This document shows, piece after piece, positions 56,701 through 64,000 of a DNA stretch of 64,000 nucleotides (the first letter of the stretch is position 1; each line of letters begins with the position of its first letter). The notes beneath the pieces are model-generated. The model was not told the origin of the DNA, ran no database searches, and saw nothing but the letters and a program-made list of their open reading frames with translations. This DNA comes from Saprospiraceae bacterium (GTDB taxonomy: Bacteria; Bacteroidota; Bacteroidia; Chitinophagales; Saprospiraceae): contig JAHDIN010000004.1 in the NCBI GenBank assembly GCA_020630775.1, positions 30,182 to 94,181 on the forward strand, written 5' to 3'. The position numbers were made by a program, and so were the translations under genes.

Positions 56701-59317
56701 TGATGCTAATGATCAATGCCCAGAAGGAGATGACACTATAGATATTGACAATGATGGGACACCAGATGCTTGCGACGATTGTACGCTTTTAGGTCAATCT
56801 TGCAATGACAATAACCCTTGCACTATCAATGACAAGTATGACGCTAACTGTAATTGCGCCGGAACGATACAGGATTCTGATAATGACGGTGTTTGTGATG
56901 CTGAAGACATCTGCCCTGGTGGTGACGACAACATTGATTTAGATAATGATGGTACGCCAGACGCTTGTGACAATTGTGTTATTGCTGGTCAATCTTGCGA
57001 TGACAATAACCCATGTACCATAAATGATAGGTACAATGCTCATTGTGAATGTGAGGGTACTTTCCAAGATTCTGATAATGATACGGTTTGTGATGCATTT
57101 GATATTTGCCCAGGTGGCGATGATTTGCAAGATATTGACAATGACAATACACCAGACGCATGTGACGATTGCACAACCGTAGGCGAATCTTGTGATGATG
57201 GCAATGCTTGCACAATAAATGATAAGTTCGATGCAAACTGTAATTGTGTGGGTACTTTTCAAGACGCTGACAACGATGGTGTTTGCGATGCTGAAGATGT
57301 GTGTCAAGGTGGAAATGACAATGTTGACATAGACAATGATGATATCCCAGATTTTTGTGACGACTGTATTGGCAATGGTCAATCTTGTGACGATGGTAAT
57401 CCTTGCACAATAAATGACAGACTCGATGAAAACTGTAATTGCGTAGGGACATTTCAGGATTCTGACGATGATGGTGTATGTGATGCTGATGATATTTGCC
57501 CAGGAGGAGATGACAATAACGACAGTGACAATGACGGCACTCCTGACGCATGTGATGACTGTAGTCTTGCGGGACAAAGTTGTGATGATGGAGATGCTTG
57601 CACAACAAATGATAAGTTCGACATTAATTGTAACTGTGTGGGTAATTATGCTGACGAAGACGAAGATGGTGTGTGCGATGCCTTAGACATATGTTCAAAT
57701 GGAGATGACAATATAGATAGCGATAATGATGGCACTCCAGATGCCTGTGACGATTGTAATCAAGCTGGAGACACTTGTGACGATGGAGATGATTGTACTG
57801 TAAATGACAGGTATGATAACGACTGTAATTGTATTGGACAATTTTTAGATTCAGACAACGATGGTGTTTGCAACGAGGATGATGTTTGTCCTGGCTCTAA
57901 TGACTTTATTGATTCAGATGGCGACAACATCCCTAATGGATGTGACGACTGCAATAACGATCTTGTGAATTTACCATGTGATGACAATAACGAATGTACG
58001 ATTGATGACAAGTATGATATCAATTGTAATTGTGTAGGGACTTTTATTGACAGTGATAATGACAACGTATGTGACGCTTTTGATATCTGTCCTAATGGAG
58101 ATGACTCTATTGACTCAAACAATAACGGCATACCAGATGATTGTGAATTAGACTGCATGACTCATGTCACAGAATTTGAAAATAGCGAACTAGAGCATTC
58201 TGGAGAAAGTGGCACTTCTACCCTAGTCAACTTTAATGGACCAGTTATCGGTGCAGCATTTACTGTATATGGTTTAGATATGAGGACATTTGGCAGAACC
58301 AGCAGAAGATACATAGAAGGCATCGATGTGATCATTCAAGAAAAAGATGGACCTAAGAAGAAATATGCTTCTTATAACGCGACTGAGTTCAACACAGTTA
58401 ATATAGTAATCAATCAGCCTGTCATTTCAATTGAAGTTATTCTATCTGATGTTTATGATGGAGAAAGCTTAGTTGACATGGCCGTATCGCTTTCAGACGT
58501 TAGTTACTGTATTGCACAAACTGATTGTCAAGATGACGATAATGACGGCATATGTAACGAACAAGATGTTTGTCCAGGTGGAGATGACAATTTAGACACA
58601 GATACAGATGGCAACCCAGACGCCTGTGATGATTGTTTAAATGAAACTTTACGTTTTGATGATGACATTTTATCACATTCTGGAAGTGGATTTTCAAATA
58701 CAACTATTCAACTAGACAATCACTCTAACCCTTCGTTTTCGATCACTGAAATAGACTACAGCTTTAGTGGAAACAGATCAAGAAGATATGTGGACATAGT
58801 AGAAGTACTTTATGTAAATGATAAAAATAGACTTAAAAGATTCGGTCGATATTCTGGCAGAAAATTTAGTGAAGTTGACATTTCTATCCCAGGTACTGTA
58901 AAGAAAATTATTGTCAGAATGAAGAATGGCAGAAGTAATTCTTCAGCACTACAATCGATAAGAATGTCAGATATTGATGTATGTTCAGGAGCCGTAAGCG
59001 CTGATTTAAAAACTGAAATTTCATCCGAAATAGCCAATAACTATAAACCAGAATCCAGAGATTTGAATACTTACATTTATCCAAATCCAAATGAAGGTTT
59101 ATTTAATTTAAAAATCAATTCGACTCAAGAGATAGGATTATTAAACATTCAAATTATAAATCCTTTGGGAGAAAGATGCTTTAACAATAAGTATGAAATT
59201 AATTCTAAAGAACATATAGAAACCATAGACTTAAGTCGATATCCAGCTGGTTTATATTACGTAAAAATCAAGTACGATGGACAGCAATCAAGTTCATCTT
59301 TTATGAAAATAAACTAA
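53789..59317 (+). CDS. Reprolysin-like metalloprotease with Cys/Asp-rich repeats and T9SS domain
   Basis: The 1842-residue protein has a signal region (the first ATG is at 53789; a second possible start, M18, is at 53840), a propeptide-like part to about 210, and a reprolysin/M12B-like catalytic domain with HEIGHNLGSPH at 354-364 and Met-turn sequence TIMSYCH. A CUB/PKD-like domain lies about 505-605. Then come thirteen consecutive 65-residue repeats of the type CNDGNPCTIND then DNDGVCDANDICPGGDD and NDGTPDACDNC (about 609-1454; 14 with the first, interrupted one), resembling thrombospondin-3-like calcium-binding repeats. Two homologous strand-rich domains follow (about 1455-1570, 1615-1735). 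The last 80 residues are a T9SS type A domain (IYPNPNEGLFNL). It should be secreted by the T9SS. Confidence 0.92.
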   Translation: MLNYNWCLNLQRRHAFKMLLCLGICMMSTWSFSQNKAQNLIAENISDFSNLKEVSPFVASKSFIPKSALGINGDVSYLDLKSGFTNSVIKSDEETLKLTIPIKNKKANLLLKEVEVLTPDYITTTSSGSKLDEYSQNSKFYWGTIEGLPSSTVVFNVFNNEVSASIDLGDQTFTLGKAKNSQSYILYEEKNLEDQNTPSCSTKSQDIDIKFPHINQKSEGPNNCVRVYMEVDNDIYNHFGSTQSVMNYILGAFSQVTLLYENEDVNVRLNQVLIWDTTDPYNGPSSEDYLVQFSSELNPDFNGDIAHLVGFRGGGGIAYVDVLCKNVSKTAYSAINTTYKLAPTFSWTVNVIAHEIGHNLGSPHTHDCSWNGNNTQIDDCGNVGTANPTSCYNANNPIIPSQGGTIMSYCHLSNTGIDFNLGFGTQPGDLIRSRVYAAQCLTSCGSCPEFGTPCDDNNACTINDAIDSYCNCTGVMQDDFDQDGICANEDPDDSDPCIPQSCNDCSLTTITIIPDRYPSEISWEIIDAQGNIVFEGADYTADVSQSREICIDPGCYDFIIRDSYGDGICCEYGQGSYTLTDTEGTVLATGGDYAASETVNLCFENTNSCNIGEACNDGNDCTTGDSLDANCNCVGTFQDADNDGVCDANDICPGGDDSIDSDNDGTPDACDNCSNAGAACNDGNPCTVNDQLDANCNCIGTYQDSDDDGVCDANDICPGGNDNIDTDDDGTPDDCDSCSNTGAACNDGDPCTSNDRIDANCNCVGTFQDSDDDGVCDADDICPGGDDNIDLDNDGTPDACDNCTNAGQICDDGDACTTNDRFDSDCNCIGTYQDSDNDGVCDADDICPNGDDSLDADNDGTPDACDDCSLLGQSCEDGNPCTINDKYDANCNCVGTFNDSDNDGVCDANDICPGGDDNIDTDNDGTPDACDNCNNAGQSCDDNNECTINDQYDANCNCVGTFNDSDNDGVCDANDQCPEGDDTIDIDNDGTPDACDDCTLLGQSCNDNNPCTINDKYDANCNCAGTIQDSDNDGVCDAEDICPGGDDNIDLDNDGTPDACDNCVIAGQSCDDNNPCTINDRYNAHCECEGTFQDSDNDTVCDAFDICPGGDDLQDIDNDNTPDACDDCTTVGESCDDGNACTINDKFDANCNCVGTFQDADNDGVCDAEDVCQGGNDNVDIDNDDIPDFCDDCIGNGQSCDDGNPCTINDRLDENCNCVGTFQDSDDDGVCDADDICPGGDDNNDSDNDGTPDACDDCSLAGQSCDDGDACTTNDKFDINCNCVGNYADEDEDGVCDALDICSNGDDNIDSDNDGTPDACDDCNQAGDTCDDGDDCTVNDRYDNDCNCIGQFLDSDNDGVCNEDDVCPGSNDFIDSDGDNIPNGCDDCNNDLVNLPCDDNNECTIDDKYDINCNCVGTFIDSDNDNVCDAFDICPNGDDSIDSNNNGIPDDCELDCMTHVTEFENSELEHSGESGTSTLVNFNGPVIGAAFTVYGLDMRTFGRTSRRYIEGIDVIIQEKDGPKKKYASYNATEFNTVNIVINQPVISIEVILSDVYDGESLVDMAVSLSDVSYCIAQTDCQDDDNDGICNEQDVCPGGDDNLDTDTDGNPDACDDCLNETLRFDDDILSHSGSGFSNTTIQLDNHSNPSFSITEIDYSFSGNRSRRYVDIVEVLYVNDKNRLKRFGRYSGRKFSEVDISIPGTVKKIIVRMKNGRSNSSALQSIRMSDIDVCSGAVSADLKTEISSEIANNYKPESRDLNTYIYPNPNEGLFNLKINSTQEIGLLNIQIINPLGERCFNNKYEINSKEHIETIDLSRYPAGLYYVKIKYDGQQSSSSFMKIN
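55614..58150 (+). repeat. Thirteen 195-bp tandem repeats in the metalloprotease gene
   Basis: The unit encodes 65 residues with six or more Cys and about twelve Asp, ending DACDNC or DACDDC. The copies are uniform in length except at the last copy. Conserved nucleotides favour recombination between copies, so copy number may vary among strains. Confidence 0.85.
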
Positions 59318-59407
59318 TACCATTTGACTATCAAAGCGCGAACTTAAAACTCAAATGACATAAGATAAAACTGTTCTGAAAACAATCTATTAAGCATTCA
59401 TGCTTTA

Positions 59408-59495
59408 TTAAGAAGCGCCTTCTTAAGTTAAGAAGCCGCTTACTTTTTAACATTACGAAAAGAAAAACCCCAATCAATAGACCGGAGGTTTTTCT
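59408..59495. terminator. Hairpin cluster between convergent giant genes
   Basis: TTAAGAAG-CGC-CTTCTTAA (59408-59426) is a perfect 8-bp stem. Downstream AGAAAAACC (59461-59469) pairs with GGTTTTTCT (59487-59495), a 9-bp stem with a T-rich right arm. Both lie in the 200-base gap between the metalloprotease stop at 59317 and the minus-strand stop at 59518, suited to bidirectional termination. Confidence 0.5.
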
Positions 59496-59517
59496 CGACA
59501 TATGGGATGAAACCCCC

Positions 59518-62500
59518 TTACTGTCCTATTACAATTAACTTCCTAATAATTTGCTTTCTATCTAAGTTAATTTTGACCGTGCATGATCCTTTCGCCAATT
59601 CTTTGACGTTTACTTTGTATAGTTTCTTACCAGTAGCTAGATCAAAGTCAACTATTAAGTTACTTCTCACTATTCTACCTTGCGCGTCGAATAAGTTCAC
59701 ATTCAAATCAGCTACATCATAACCCAACTCTAGATCTAATGTCATTTCATCAACCACTGGGTTTGGATAAATCTGAACTTTATGTTCTGCTTTTTCGCCA
59801 TTTCTATCTGAAAGATCAACACTCACTATCTTAGATACTAATGCTTGATCATTCAAGTCTAATTGTCTGATTCTGTAGTAGTACACGCCAGCAGTTTCTA
59901 CATCGTAATCATCATAAGAATAGTACAATGTACCGCCTGTGTTTTCAGCTAACACCTTACCGATAACTTCGAAATCATCAGTAGCATTAATTGATCTTTC
60001 TACTTCATAATGACTTGCACTCTCCTCTTTCCGTACTGTCCAACTCACTTCGTTGAAGTTGCCTTGGTTTTCAGCTTTTATGTCTAACCACTCAGCTGAT
60101 AATACAGAAGTCACAACACCCGCATCAATATTTGGAACATGTGTACCTGGAAGTACGCTATAGTAAGCTGTTGTGAAAGGTCCATTAGAACCGTCAACAT
60201 CACTATCCATAGATTCATCTAGTCCGATATTGGGTTGAGTAATTCCATATCCGTTTGGTAAATCAAACTTCAAGTAATATGAGTTTTTACCTAGGTAATC
60301 AATCATGTATTCTCCTTGATCATCAGTAGTTGCATATCCAAATTCTTGACCTTCTAAGTCAATCGCTCTTACAATAACATTAGCTAAACCTGGCTCGTTA
60401 CTTTCTCTCATACCGTTGCCATTATTATCCATCCATACATGATCACCGATACTGCCCATCCTATAGAATCCTGCACCTATATCACATCTATCTTCACCAC
60501 ATCTTAAGACAATCTCATCAGTCGTACCTGAACCAAACATACCTGTCACATCACTATCCAATGATTCCATGATACCAAAGTTTGCTACAGCTGGTACTAA
60601 TGTAGCTGGTGGATTCTTAAATGCTAAATAGTATCTTCCTGGAGGTACGCAGAATTTAAAGTATCCATCATCTGAAGGTGTACCAGGTTTATGACCTGTA
60701 TATGTATCATCATAGTACGTCCAAGCGCCATTCTTAAATCTGTACAACTCTACTTTCAATCCGTTGATACCATTTTCAGTTGGATCCCATAGGTCGTTTT
60801 CATTATGATCCAACCATACTAATTCTCCAATCTGAACACACTCATAAAGACCTGCATCAAAATCATCAAGATTACACTCTCCAGCACCTAGAGTTACTAG
60901 ATCTGTAGTACAATCGCCATTAGCATCAGTTACGTCACTATCAAGTGCATTATTGCCACCTTGATTTGGCGAAATCGCTTCATACTTGCCTTTGTTGAAT
61001 TTCACATAATATTGTCCAGGGTATAACTTATCAACTAAGTATGCACCACTTGCATCGGTAAATGTCGTAGCTACAAGATTGCCTAAGCTATTGTATACTT
61101 CTACTTGGATACCTTCAATACCTGCTTCTCCACCATCTTGTACACCGTCTCCATTACAATCTAACCAAACGACATCTCCTAATTTTGCTAGAGGTAAGAC
61201 ACCTGCATCAACAGAGTGATTCATCTCTCCTGCCATTAGATCAATACAGCCTGTCCATCCTTGGATATTAGCGTCACTATCTAACTCATCATCTGTACCT
61301 TGATCTTGTGGTGTGAATGCGCAATCGTCACCCAATCCGCTGATATCAAAGTTGATTTGATAGCCACCAGGTAATAATAAGTCAAACAAGTAATATCCAG
61401 TCGCGTCAGTAGTTGTTGTTTCTAACAAGTTACCTGCACAATCGTAAAGTGATACTACGACACCTTCTAGGCCTGGTTCACCAACATCTTGGACACCATC
61501 ACCATTAAGATCTTTCCATACTGTGTCACCGATTTCTCCAGTAACCAATACTTCAGCTGCATCGTTATCATCTTCATCATCATCCCCTTCACCGAATGGA
61601 TCATTTGGATTTTCATCTAATTCATTATCGTTATCATCACCGTTGAATACTGGATCTTCATCTCCACCATCAACTAGATCATTATCATTATCCGGATCTT
61701 GATCTGGCGTACTATCTGCATCAACTAAGCTACCATCACCTGTGTTATTTCCATTTTCATCTTCACTGTAGCTAATTTCCGCTTCATTGTACCAGTCTCC
61801 GAATTCACTATTATCATCTATGTAGATTTCTAAGTTTAACACCAACTGCGTTGTATCACCTGCTGCTAAGAAATCAATATCATGTGTTAATAATCCTCCA
61901 GTGTTTGTCCAACCTGGGTTCAATGCTGCATCAAACAAGAAGCCTGCATTTAACCAATCCGTCACTTCTGTATTGTATGCATCAACATTACCTTGATTGA
62001 CAACATCGATATGGAACTCTACGATATCACCTGGCACAAATGGTCCGATGCTATCTACACCCATGAATGTTGACAACTTACGCAATGCTAAGTCAAATAC
62101 TTCAATCTCCTCTGGATCGTGATCATCCTCATCTGGATTATTCGGATCATTAGGATCTCCATTAACTTCATCATCAGTAGGATCTCCGTCGTTATTTGGA
62201 TCATTATCTGGATTACTGTCATAGTCGGGAATAACCGGATTATCGCCATCTTCATCATCAAAATCAGATATCTCTGCTACATTCGTATAGTTCGATCCTT
62301 CACAAGGTTGTACTATCAAGTTGATTACTTCAACTTTATTTTCAAATGGTAATAGGACCTCTTCTATTGTCGTCGTTGCATATCCTGTTGCACTATTAAA
62401 AGACCAATCTGAGTTAAGATCTTGATCAAATAAATAACCACATGGAATGTAGTCTGTAACTTCAATATTACTTGCTGCTAATCCTCCTTGATTATATACA

Positions 62501-64000
62501 GTAATATTAAAAGGTACCACCTGACCATATGTGTAAGGACCTGTATCAGGATTCGTTTTAGTTAAGGCTAAGTCATAACCCACTATCACATGCGCAATAT
62601 CATTGTCATCTTCATCATCATCGCCTAAGCCAAATGGATCACCTACATTTTCATCTATGACATTATCATTATCATCGCCTGGTTGTACATCATTATCGTT
62701 ATCTGGATCTTGATCTGGATCACTATCCACATCCACTAATGTGCCATCAGCTGTATTATTCCCACTTGCATCCTCTGCATAGCTGATCTCTGATTCATTT
62801 ATCCATACCGAAGGATTAGCTCCGGTCGGGATAGTTATTTCAAGAACAAGATCAATGGTCGTACTTACATCCGGAGGTAGTGGTGTCGTAACATCATATG
62901 TGAGCAAGTCGCCTGCTTGAGTCCAACCTGGATTATCAATTGCATTAAATATAAAGCCTGTATTTAAGTAATCTGTAATCCTAAAGCTTTGGGCTGTTAC
63001 ATTACCTTGATTAAATACTTCTATAGTAAAAGTCGCTTTCTCACCTGGCACATACGGACCTATATTATCCACGACTTTACTTTGTGCTAAATCAAACACC
63101 TCTACGCCTTCAAAGTCATGATCATCTTGATCAGGATTATTTGGATTGCTAGGATTTCCTGCAACTTCATCATCTGTCTCTGGTCCATCATTATCTGGAT
63201 CATCATCTGGATCACTATCAATGTCATCAGCAGGCTCATTAGGATCGTCACTCACTGCACTTGTAATTTCTGAGTAATTCGTAAATGAATCTTCATTATC
63301 ATCAAGACACTGTGTCAACGCCAAATTAATATCAATCATTGCTGATCCTCCTGGCACCAAACTTCCATCGTATAAGTAGGTTGCTGTATGAGCAACGGCA
63401 TCATATATCCAGCCAGGCGAATCTATGTATTGGTATCCACATGGAATGTAATCTATAATAGAAATATCACTTGCTTGTACACTTCCCTGATTATAAATAG
63501 TAACCGTAAACGTTACAACATCTCCATATTTAAATGGCCCTGTCGCTGCTGTTGTCTTAATTTGAGCCAAGTCGAAAATCTCAATTCCCGCAGGATCGTG
63601 ATCATCTTCCTCCCCTCCTTTATCTTGACTATCCATATCGTTATCCTCAGCACCCTCTGGTTCTACTGCATTTTCAGTATCACTATCAGATCCAGGATTA
63701 CTATCAATATCATTATTGGTCCTATCTTCTCCGAATTGATTTTCGGCAGATAAAATCTCAGCATAATTGATCCAATCTTTTTCTCCTCCAGAAGTCATTT
63801 CTACTTTAAGGAAAATTGGAACATCTACACATTGACCAACTTCTAGCAAGTTAGTAATTAGATAAGTTGGCACAGCTTCAGTTCCAGCCCATCCTGTATT
63901 ATCAGCAAAAGCAAAACTATAGCCTGCCGGTAAATAATCACCTACTGTAATATTTTGCGCCCCTATGTTGCCTTGATTACAAACTGTAATTGTAAACTCA
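59518..64000 (-). CDS. Second giant DUF11/SdrD-B T9SS surface protein, 5' end beyond the window
   Basis: The frame stays open to the window end at 64000, and the sequence before 63873 continues as DUF11-like (VCNQGNIGAQNITVGDYLP), so the true start lies outside. Visible are one partial and four complete DUF11-like domains (64.0-61.75 kb; LAQIKTT, LAQSKVV, LALTKTN and LALRKLS types) joined by Asp-rich linkers. They are followed by four SdrD-B-like domains (61.55-60.12 kb), a fibronectin-like segment and a T9SS type A domain (IYPNPVVDEMTLDLE, ending KLIVIGQ). The last 1300 residues parallel the C-terminal part of the 7408-residue protein (30.2-34 kb), so the two genes are paralogs. It is probably a cell-surface protein; no catalytic motif was seen. 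Confidence 0.9.
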   Translation of the reverse strand, partial: EFTITVCNQGNIGAQNITVGDYLPAGYSFAFADNTGWAGTEAVPTYLITNLLEVGQCVDVPIFLKVEMTSGGEKDWINYAEILSAENQFGEDRTNNDIDSNPGSDSDTENAVEPEGAEDNDMDSQDKGGEEDDHDPAGIEIFDLAQIKTTAATGPFKYGDVVTFTVTIYNQGSVQASDISIIDYIPCGYQYIDSPGWIYDAVAHTATYLYDGSLVPGGSAMIDINLALTQCLDDNEDSFTNYSEITSAVSDDPNEPADDIDSDPDDDPDNDGPETDDEVAGNPSNPNNPDQDDHDFEGVEVFDLAQSKVVDNIGPYVPGEKATFTIEVFNQGNVTAQSFRITDYLNTGFIFNAIDNPGWTQAGDLLTYDVTTPLPPDVSTTIDLVLEITIPTGANPSVWINESEISYAEDASGNNTADGTLVDVDSDPDQDPDNDNDVQPGDDNDNVIDENVGDPFGLGDDDEDDNDIAHVIVGYDLALTKTNPDTGPYTYGQVVPFNITVYNQGGLAASNIEVTDYIPCGYLFDQDLNSDWSFNSATGYATTTIEEVLLPFENKVEVINLIVQPCEGSNYTNVAEISDFDDEDGDNPVIPDYDSNPDNDPNNDGDPTDDEVNGDPNDPNNPDEDDHDPEEIEVFDLALRKLSTFMGVDSIGPFVPGDIVEFHIDVVNQGNVDAYNTEVTDWLNAGFLFDAALNPGWTNTGGLLTHDIDFLAAGDTTQLVLNLEIYIDDNSEFGDWYNEAEISYSEDENGNNTGDGSLVDADSTPDQDPDNDNDLVDGGDEDPVFNGDDNDNELDENPNDPFGEGDDDEDDNDAAEVLVTGEIGDTVWKDLNGDGVQDVGEPGLEGVVVSLYDCAGNLLETTTTDATGYYLFDLLLPGGYQINFDISGLGDDCAFTPQDQGTDDELDSDANIQGWTGCIDLMAGEMNHSVDAGVLPLAKLGDVVWLDCNGDGVQDGGEAGIEGIQVEVYNSLGNLVATTFTDASGAYLVDKLYPGQYYVKFNKGKYEAISPNQGGNNALDSDVTDANGDCTTDLVTLGAGECNLDDFDAGLYECVQIGELVWLDHNENDLWDPTENGINGLKVELYRFKNGAWTYYDDTYTGHKPGTPSDDGYFKFCVPPGRYYLAFKNPPATLVPAVANFGIMESLDSDVTGMFGSGTTDEIVLRCGEDRCDIGAGFYRMGSIGDHVWMDNNGNGMRESNEPGLANVIVRAIDLEGQEFGYATTDDQGEYMIDYLGKNSYYLKFDLPNGYGITQPNIGLDESMDSDVDGSNGPFTTAYYSVLPGTHVPNIDAGVVTSVLSAEWLDIKAENQGNFNEVSWTVRKEESASHYEVERSINATDDFEVIGKVLAENTGGTLYYSYDDYDVETAGVYYYRIRQLDLNDQALVSKIVSVDLSDRNGEKAEHKVQIYPNPVVDEMTLDLELGYDVADLNVNLFDAQGRIVRSNLIVDFDLATGKKLYKVNVKELAKGSCTVKINLDRKQIIRKLIVIGQ

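Noticed and set aside
55307..58160. Minus-strand frames inside the metalloprotease gene
   Set aside because: They are shadows of the 195-base repeats; composition and repetition explain them.
1..64000. tRNA, rRNA, riboswitch or phage genes
   Set aside because: None was recognised on reading the non-coding gaps on both strands; covariance-model searches were not possible here.

Overview
The window looks like chromosomal DNA from a Bacteroidota bacterium, most plausibly from the Saprospiria (inference). The evidence is: at least six predicted secreted proteins ending in type IX secretion system (T9SS) type A sorting domains; lipoproteins with SCGDD-type lipobox ends; a fused alpha/beta E1 dehydrogenase; TAnnTTTG-type -7 promoter boxes; and very large HYR/DUF11/SdrD-B-like surface proteins. 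The DNA is AT-rich. No rRNA, tRNA, CRISPR array, phage module or transposase gene was seen.

Region 1 (1-15.4 kb) is mostly housekeeping: a short LuxR-type regulator, a dolichol-phosphate-mannose-synthase-like glycosyltransferase, the fused E1 dehydrogenase, a DUF1573 protein, YaaA, a voltage-gated-type K+ channel with a fused zinc ribbon, a YjjG-like HAD phosphatase with a DoxX protein, an FAD dehydrogenase behind two paralogous lipoproteins, and YidC. YidC is followed by four small unknown genes, three of them PH-like membrane proteins, and then a zinc-ribbon gene that carries a 19-A run inside its reading frame.

Region 2 (15.6-29.1 kb) holds a TonB-dependent receptor, an MFS transporter and GpsA on the plus strand, three tandem paralogous Asp-box (BNR-like) T9SS proteins on the minus strand, a DUF2130 coiled-coil protein, and a PIN-domain toxin/antitoxin pair with a perfect 16-bp palindrome just upstream.

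Region 3 (29.2-30.2 kb) contains two 97%-identical 165-bp MITE-like elements. Each has terminal inverted repeats and is flanked by TTAAA. One lies immediately before a small membrane-protein gene. The other interrupts that gene's 3' end, and removing it on paper restores a continuous 193-codon frame.

Region 4 (30.2-64 kb) is a surface-protein locus. It has a 7408-residue protein built from a higher-order repeat of eight HYR-like modules (period about 2.1 kb, six full periods), a CxC-starting lipoprotein with MORN-like repeats, a reprolysin-like metalloprotease with thirteen consecutive 65-residue Cys/Asp-rich repeats, and a second giant protein, cut by the window end, whose C-terminal half is paralogous to that of the first. 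The shared T9SS tails suggest that these proteins are exported by the same secretion machinery, which is encoded elsewhere, and displayed on or released from the cell surface.
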